DNA from: Seriola aureovittata | Lineage: Eukaryota > Chordata > Actinopteri > Carangiformes > Carangidae | Length of the DNA stretch: 64,000 nt | Assembly: GCF_021018895.1 (NCBI RefSeq) | Contig: NC_079369.1 | Coordinates: 6,609,194 to 6,673,193 of the forward strand | Direction: 5' to 3' | Shown: positions 58,126-64,000 of the stretch, in pieces | Numbering within the stretch: position 1 is the first letter of the stretch | Layout: each line of letters starts with the position of its first letter | Notes under the pieces: generated by a model | Database searches by the model: none | Told to the model about the DNA's origin: nothing | Seen by the model: the letters and a program-made list of their open reading frames with translations, nothing else | Made by a program: the position numbers and the translations under genes

Positions 58126-61100
58126 GCAATGATGGCTTTTCTCTAGGTACAGGTAATCACTGTAAATGGCTGTGGACTGACGGTAGAGATGTGTCATACT
58201 CTCCTCGTACAGATCTGAGTGGGCCTCATGGTTCACTGCTTTTACCCATTACAATTGAGGGTTTGAAAACATTTCTGTACAAAGCATGAAAAAAGAGGAT
58301 GCCAAGAATTTAAAGATGATAAAGATTTAATTCATGCCTAACTGAAAGATTATCTAAATACCTCAAAAAAACGTTTTGGCATCACTGATGTCAAAACTAA
58401 ACAAAAGGCTATCACTACTATTAAAACTCACTTAATTGAACTTTATCATGAATATTTTTGAATGTCACTATGTCTTATGTTATTCCATATTTTTCTTACC
58501 GTCAACATATAGCATGAATATACCACAACTAGCAATGCATCAGTCTGTCTCTCAGAACCAGTTTCTGGCTCTCAGCTGACGACTGCAGTTTTTAACAAAT
58601 GTTACTCAAACAGTAGGAAATTGTGCATTTGTTTGGGGCCCTTTTCAGTGGATGATTAATACATATTTGGTGCGCTACTGACTATTTCCAGCAACTGAAT
58701 GATGTATGTGGGATTCAGTCAAAATAAACCACAGTGGCTGTGTTTGTGCAAATGAAGGAGGAGCATGTCAGTGAGACAGTGTGACTCATTAACGTGTTTT
58801 TAATTGTTGTTGGATGACAATACAGCTCTATGCCATACAGGAATATAAGATCTACAGGATATATGGATAGATATACTTGTTAGTTGGACCACTTCATTGT
58901 TAATCTTTTAATGGGGTTTGCTGACAACAGAGGCTGAAACATCTGTCCTTCTTTCTTTTGCACACCGATCACATTTTATGTTTCTTACTCAGACATGAAA
59001 TCCCCCTCATTTAATGATAAGGTCTCTCTCTTTCCAAGGCTTCAAGCAGGAAACCGTTTTTATAATTTCATCGTACACAGCTTTGATTTCATGGCCTCTG
59101 GTCTGAGGGAGGGACATTAGCATAATCAGCCAATAATGACGCAGCAGAGGGTTTCCTCTTAGTGTCAACCTGACACTAACAAAATATCCTGTTAGTACCA
59201 CATCCAACTGGCAAACAAATCTGTTCCACTTTTTATGGAGAACAGGGCACACAGACTGAGGTAGGAAGAAATTAACTCAAGGAAAAGCCAGGAGTGCTAC
59301 ATGCATACACTGATGCTATTTACACAACACTAAGTCAAAACCTAGTAAGGTATTTGCATTCTGCCTATTGTCAGTTGGTTTCAACCCTTTATCTGTTTGC
59401 TTCTCTCCTTCTCTCTGTGCTCACATATACACTATTTTAATACAGCAGCTCTGCACTGCTAAAATCCAGATTTTATAACCACAATGTCATCTGACAATAT
59501 CACCATGCACATAAGTTAAAAACAACAGCCGTGCTGTCATTTCAGCTGTATATTAAAATTATCTCTCACGCTCATTCAAATCAGCTGCCGAGCGGTAAGC
59601 ACGGGGAGGTGTGCCTGCAGAGGGAAAGCCTGATGTCGTGCTTTTGGGGCAATACTGGCACCCCCTCCTCCCCTACTGGTTCCCGGCACTCAATAACCCT
59701 AAGCCTAAGCTTAAACCTAAACCTAAAACTAAAACTAAGCCTAAGCCTAAACCAGGGTATGGCAGTTGAGGTGGGGGGGTCAGCCACCACAGTTTTATAA
59801 TGAACAGAAAATATTTTTATTTTAACTGACCAGTCAGTCATAGTCGGACTGGCTAAAAACAACACGTGTTCATTCATGGAGAAGTGAGATCCGATCACGT
59901 GGTCACTTGAGACCATTGAGACGCATTTTAATGCCAAGTGTGAACTGATGTGCGTAGAGCTGTCCACTTGTTATCAGATCACCCGAGACAGATGTTAATA
60001 CTAAGTCTGGAAAGGGCCTCTGAGTCAGAATCATTATCGGTATTACGTGCGTAGTACCGCATGAGTTCAATCAAAACACACAATGGCTGAATACTCACAG
60101 TCTGTGGGTTCATCTTCCCTGTCATTAAGGCCAACAAATCTGTGTCCGACATGGAAATGGTGCAGTCTGCTTTCTTATCTGCAGAAAAGAAATATAAAAA
60201 CCAAATTTAACTCAAAAACATTTGTTTACTAACGTGCAGGTATTTAAGGGTATTAAGATACAAAGAAATGCAAAAGTTTCATAAAACCACACACTGATGA
60301 AGCAGACAAGGTCTGTGCAGGCATTGATCTTCAAACTGCATTTACACCCATAGTTAAATATTAAAATGATTACACGTCACTATGGGTTTCCACTGCCATA
60401 TGAGACGAAAGAAAGCCCTGATACGGTTTTCTTGGCACTTGAGTTTTCTTACCTGTGTCATTGTGAACACAGCCTTTGCCATTCTTCACATCCACAAACC
60501 AAGTTGCCTCCTGTCCATTCGGGCCGTCCTTCACTTTAAAGGCAAACACTCCCCCAATCTTCTTTACAAACTGCTCCCCCTCCTGTTTAAATATACATAG
60601 AGTAAACAGTATCTCTATTACATGTAAATTTAGTTTTCATGACCTATACTTACAAGCTCATGGAGTAGTCACTACATGTCTTAGCTGGGCTTTTACGCTA
60701 CTCAGAAATGGCATCCTTTCATACTTGAGTAACACTACACATGTATTTTCAGCTCACAGTTAATATCTTCATATGAATACAAAGAGGAGTGTCAGGTTCA
60801 GAGATATAAGACTGTGTTAGTAAGACTGTGTTGACCGTTTTCTTTCAGCCTTCAGCTTTAAACTGAAAATGTACAGATTTTCAGAAGTTTCATGGATATT
60901 TCATCCCTTTTCTTTACCAGTTTGTGATGAATATGTAAAATGTTGACACAGTTCCCATGTTTTGGGTGATGAATAAAAGAGGAACTATGTAGCCACAGTG
61001 TCAGTCAATTAGCTGTGGGCTACACCCAAGTACTGCTTTTTTAGCCTAAATTCACATTTTTTTCAAATGTGCACCATGCATGAAAATAAAATGAGATGAT

Positions 61101-63386
61101 GATCATTGTGAGGCATGATCTGGAGTTTTTATATGATTTCTAAAGATATTTATGAATCTTTATCCCTCATAAACCATCAGAGATACTGGACAATTTATGA
61201 TTTCAGATACTCAGGTCTGTAAATTAGAAACTCTGTAATATATTTCTTAATTCTGATTTCCACATTAACTATGCAAAGGAAAATGTTTTAACTGTTCACA
61301 AGTGTACAACATGACATAATTAAATGTACTGCAGAAGAACAGAACACTAAGATATTAAAGATGATCTGTGGAGTTTTTGGTCACTAGTGAGTCCCTGTTT
61401 GGTTTGTATTGTGCATGAGCGCAAAGATACATGCAGGTGTAGCAATAAACATTTCTGCTGATTGATTTCAAGCTGTTCCACTGACCTACAGTTGGCAATT
61501 GTGTGCCAAGAAACACTGAAATGTGCCCGGAAAAGGCAGGAAAGAAGAAGACTGTGAGCCGGTAAATATGAATGTTAAGAATAAGGAATACCAAATGTAA
61601 ACAGTAACTTTGATACCAGAAAAATTGACAAACCACCTTTTAATCCGCAGGCTATATAGTTTCTTCATTTTACACTCTTCACTCTTCCTTGGGATACAGA
61701 TTACTGTTTTTACATCAGTGTTTATGGAAAACACTGATATTTTGGAATATCACCATAAATCTGCCCAAAAAAAATTGGTATTTGAATAGAAACAGAAAAA
61801 TCCACTTTCTTATCAACATTTAATCAATATGGAATACAAAAGTGGGATAAGGGAGTCTCTCACAAAGCTTCACATGCAAAATTTTAAATCTATTTGTCTG
61901 ATCAGTTGTTTGATATATTAGACTAAACCATGTCTCTAAATATCCAGTCAGCTCCCCTGTTGCCATTTTCTCATTGCTGACAAATCCCACTCATTATATA
62001 GACAGCACTGCTAGCATGCTTGAGATGAATATAGTATGATTGGGGTCACACAAAGGTAACTGCTTAAAAACACTGACTTTTGGGAGGAAACAATTTGTCT
62101 GATTGAGTCAACATAAGCTTCAAATTATTTTTGTGGTATGAAATGAGTTTGGGAACTGATCCAAATGTGCCACCATGAGGCTAAAGGCCCATATAACAGT
62201 ATGGCACAGGCCTAGAAACACTGTATATGACTGAATAGATTGATCCTAAAAGGAAAGGATGAGCATTCTTTATACAGAACCACTGACATAAAAGTCTGTC
62301 AGTATTTAATCACCTCCTGAAGCTTCTTGTTGATTTCCTGGAACACAGCATGTGCCTTGAACCCCTCCAGTCCATCACTAGCACTGGTATTAATGGCTTG
62401 AACCCTTGACATCGTGAAGGCAAAGGCATAGAAATGAGAAAACATACAAGCAAAAGAAAGTGATGAAAACAGCAGAAAAAAAGAGTTGTCAGAGACATTC
62501 AATCTGATATTTATATGTTTTGTATGTCTGTGGGAACATGTTTACTCTTTTGAATGGGTCTCATCACTGGAGCTCAGTGTGTGTTCACCCTTGTCAATTT
62601 CATACTGTAACATGTGAATACCACCCTCAAGTCACAAACTCTGATGTCCAACATGACACAGTTATCACTTCCGCGAAAGGATTAGGTTCATCAAAACTGT
62701 GTCTTCGACATTTGTCATCCTCATTGCCTGGTTCACAGTCAGTGTATCTCAACACACACCAATCCAGGATGTCACTATCTTTGTGCACCTTTCTGCAATG
62801 GATAACACAAAGTGGCAAAACACAACTGCACTGGTAGTAGTGTATTTGTCAAAGTGCAAAGAATGTTGCATAAAAAGATGATGAATGAAACCAAAATAAA
62901 GCAATGTAATAAAATAACGGTACAATAAATTATGATAGTTAACAAATACTGTTAATAAACAGTTTAAAGTCTTTATATCGGCTTACAACTGCACTTTAAT
63001 ATGTTTAAAACAATTTGTTAAATGCTCATATGACGTTAATACTTGAAAATATTAAACAGAGTAACTTACCAAATCAAGGTTTTGTGGAAACTATTGAAAC
63101 CAGCTACACAATTAGCTACTTGCTAATCATGCTGGAACGAACAGCGGGCTAGCACGCTAGCTAAAGCCTTGTAGAAATGTATGAAAGAGCTAATGTTAGT
63201 GGCTTCAGAAAACGTTAATGTAGCCGTTTGTTGGACATTTATTTCGTAGCTAACTTGTGTAACATTGTGTTAACCGGGACAACGAGGGTGACCTCAGTGA
63301 ATTATTCAAAAACACATAACTCGCAATGTGCAAATTATACTGTATACAATTTAGTATTCTTACCGTTGTATCTGTATTTCAGGCAT
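57604..63386 (-). CDS. scp2: Sterol carrier protein 2, short form
   Basis: Peroxisomal non-specific lipid-transfer protein: the SCP2 fold binds sterols and fatty acyl-CoA. Coding exons: 63386-63364, 62404-62314, 60582-60453, 60178-60099, 57699-57604. They total 420 bp, 139 residues plus stop; human pro-SCP2 has 143. The SCP2 domain runs from about residue 20 to 137, with [56 protein letters not shown] and [20 protein letters not shown]. It ends QPGKAKL, a type 1 peroxisomal targeting signal. The first exon encodes only MPEIQIQ(R) and splices in phase to [11 protein letters not shown]. No thiolase exons (SCPx) lie in the window; they could lie beyond 64,000 or be absent. Confidence 0.95.
58095..58123. 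repeat. (CA)n microsatellite
   Basis: About 29 bp of AC repeat. Confidence 0.93.
59693..59757. repeat. Degenerate telomere-like CCTAAR tandem array
   Basis: Starts with one exact CCCTAA unit followed by about nine hexamers of the form cctaag, cttaaa, cctaaa and actaaa. The order looks like unit-by-unit decay or a hexamer microsatellite derived from the vertebrate telomere unit. Confidence 0.8.
60099..60178 (-). CDS. scp2: scp2 fourth coding exon
   Basis: Encodes (D)[19 protein letters not shown] then GKMNPQT. The acceptor is cttttctgcag and the donor is ACT|gtgagt. Confidence 0.95.
60453..60582 (-). CDS. scp2: scp2 third coding exon
   Basis: Begins [20 protein letters not shown], then [20 protein letters not shown], and ends NDT(D). 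The acceptor is tatttaaacag and the donor is CAG|gtaaga. Confidence 0.95.
60583..62313. other. scp2 intron (1.7 kb)
   Basis: AT-rich with no recognisable repeat or exon. Confidence 0.65.
62314..62404 (-). CDS. scp2: scp2 second coding exon
   Basis: Encodes (R)[20 protein letters not shown] and then [10 protein letters not shown]. The acceptor is cttcacgatgtcaag and the donor is GAG|gtgatt. An in-frame ATG sits just inside the preceding intron (62412) and could start translation if that intron were retained. Confidence 0.9.
62405..63363. other. First scp2 intron (959 bp)
   Basis: No feature seen. Overlapping open frames on both strands between 62520 and 62881 have no family resemblance. Confidence 0.65.
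63364..63386 (-). CDS. scp2: scp2 first coding exon (23 bp)
   Basis: ATG at 63386; encodes MPEIQIQ and two bases of Arg. The donor is ACG|gtaaga. It was chosen because it joins in frame to the next exon to give a pro-SCP2-like leader. The region before it (63387-63540) would be 5' UTR and promoter. Confidence 0.8.
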
Positions 63387-63560
63387 TTTGCTCTGACGTT
63401 AGGTGAACAAACAAGTGTCTCAGGATTAAACAACCGGTAAACCCACAGATCCAGGTTAGCTCGTACTGTGCCTGCTGTTTGCTAACTACACTTCCTTGTT
63501 TTTTTCTCTCACTTTCCCGGATCTTCAGACTTGACATGTCGATGTCAGATAGCCCTAATC
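63387..63560 (-). promoter_or_regulatory. scp2: Probable scp2 promoter region
   Basis: Lies immediately upstream of the first exon. It contains two ETS-like cores as read on the + strand (cacttcctt near 63489 and ttcccggat near 63515), common in TATA-less housekeeping promoters, and no clear TATA box. The start site was not identified. Confidence 0.4.
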
Positions 63561-64000
63561 AACATAACTTTAAAAAATAGTCCATAGTCCAAGTAAACTC
63601 TAAGCTTTCAGTCTGAATAGTTTATTTAAAAGACCATAGGGCTACCGTGGTTTTAGCCGATTTAAACTCCTTTAAACTCCAACAGCAAGATGATATAGAC
63701 GTAATTGAAGACTTTCCCAATCCTGCACTAAAACTGGATTACCACCTAATCATAATGTGAACCTGACAAAAAAAAATCATGTTTACTGTGATCATTACAC
63801 AATTAAAGTAATTGTATAATTCAGTACTGATTTTAAGCAGAAAATGCAAGTATAATTTGTATTGAAGGAACTGGAACTATCAAACACACTGGTCCTTACA
63901 GATGTGTCTGTGTACATTTTGGATACTGGTTTAATTTCTGTGGTAATTTCAGAGCCATAAATATGAACCTAGCAATTTGTGAAATTACCCATGGCTGTTT
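63561..64000. other. DNA upstream of scp2
   Basis: No feature recognised. If a longer SCPx transcript exists, its thiolase exons would lie beyond this edge. Confidence 0.6.

Larger units (their letters stand above)
57700..60098. other. Last scp2 intron (2.4 kb)
   Basis: Contains a CA tract, the telomere-like tract and a dispersed repeat-like stretch (about 59850-59995, around gatcacgtggtcacttgaga). No exon was recognised. The 59007-59252 open frame on the - strand has no family resemblance. Confidence 0.65.

Noticed and set aside
59693..59757. A true chromosome end
   Set aside because: The array is short and degenerate and lies inside a scp2 intron with normal sequence on both sides.
62405..62502. 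ATG at 62412 as the scp2 start
   Set aside because: It lies in a stretch with a good pyrimidine tract and AG acceptor, and the exon at 63364-63386 joins perfectly in phase; it is kept only as a possible alternative start.

Overview
This is vertebrate nuclear DNA, almost certainly from a ray-finned (teleost, probably percomorph) fish. Coding sequence is a small share of the window and is split into short exons with canonical GT/AG junctions. Introns and intergenic DNA are AT-rich and full of CA/TG microsatellites, small inverted-repeat transposons and worn Tc1/mariner-like and LINE relics. Almost every long open reading frame outside the exons listed here is a chance frame or a microsatellite translation.

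Three genes can be reconstructed exon by exon, with every junction in phase. (1) slc1a7, an excitatory amino acid transporter of the EAAT5 type, lies on the + strand. Ten coding exons run from 12,985 to the stop at 33,421; only the first coding exon (start codon and most of the first membrane helix) is missing. (2) podn, podocan, a secreted small leucine-rich proteoglycan, lies on the - strand in ten coding exons from the start codon at 49,217 to the stop at 38,165 (585 residues). (3) scp2, in its short sterol-carrier-protein form, lies on the - strand in five coding exons from 63,386 to 57,604 (139 residues, ending in the peroxisomal signal AKL).

Layout: 1-12,984 upstream or first-intron DNA of slc1a7; 13-33.4 kb slc1a7; 33.4-38.2 kb the shared 3' flank of two convergent genes; 38.2-49.2 kb podn; 49.2-57.6 kb the podn 5' side and scp2 3' side; 57.6-63.4 kb scp2; then the scp2 promoter side. 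Order and relative strands match human 1p32.3 (SCP2-PODN-SLC1A7) read in the opposite direction, so this is an old conserved block. The genes are not a functional operon: a retinal-type glutamate transporter, an extracellular matrix protein and a peroxisomal lipid carrier.

The rest is best read as a record of transposon activity. It includes a 442-bp TG...CA element with a perfect 5-bp target duplication, a TA-flanked mariner-type element, a TAT-flanked element whose end lies 24 bp from a podn splice donor, a foldback element, a TTAA-flanked family with a perfect 21-bp palindrome, two hAT-like copies in one intron, and a telomere-like tract. I see no sign of a new multi-gene system.
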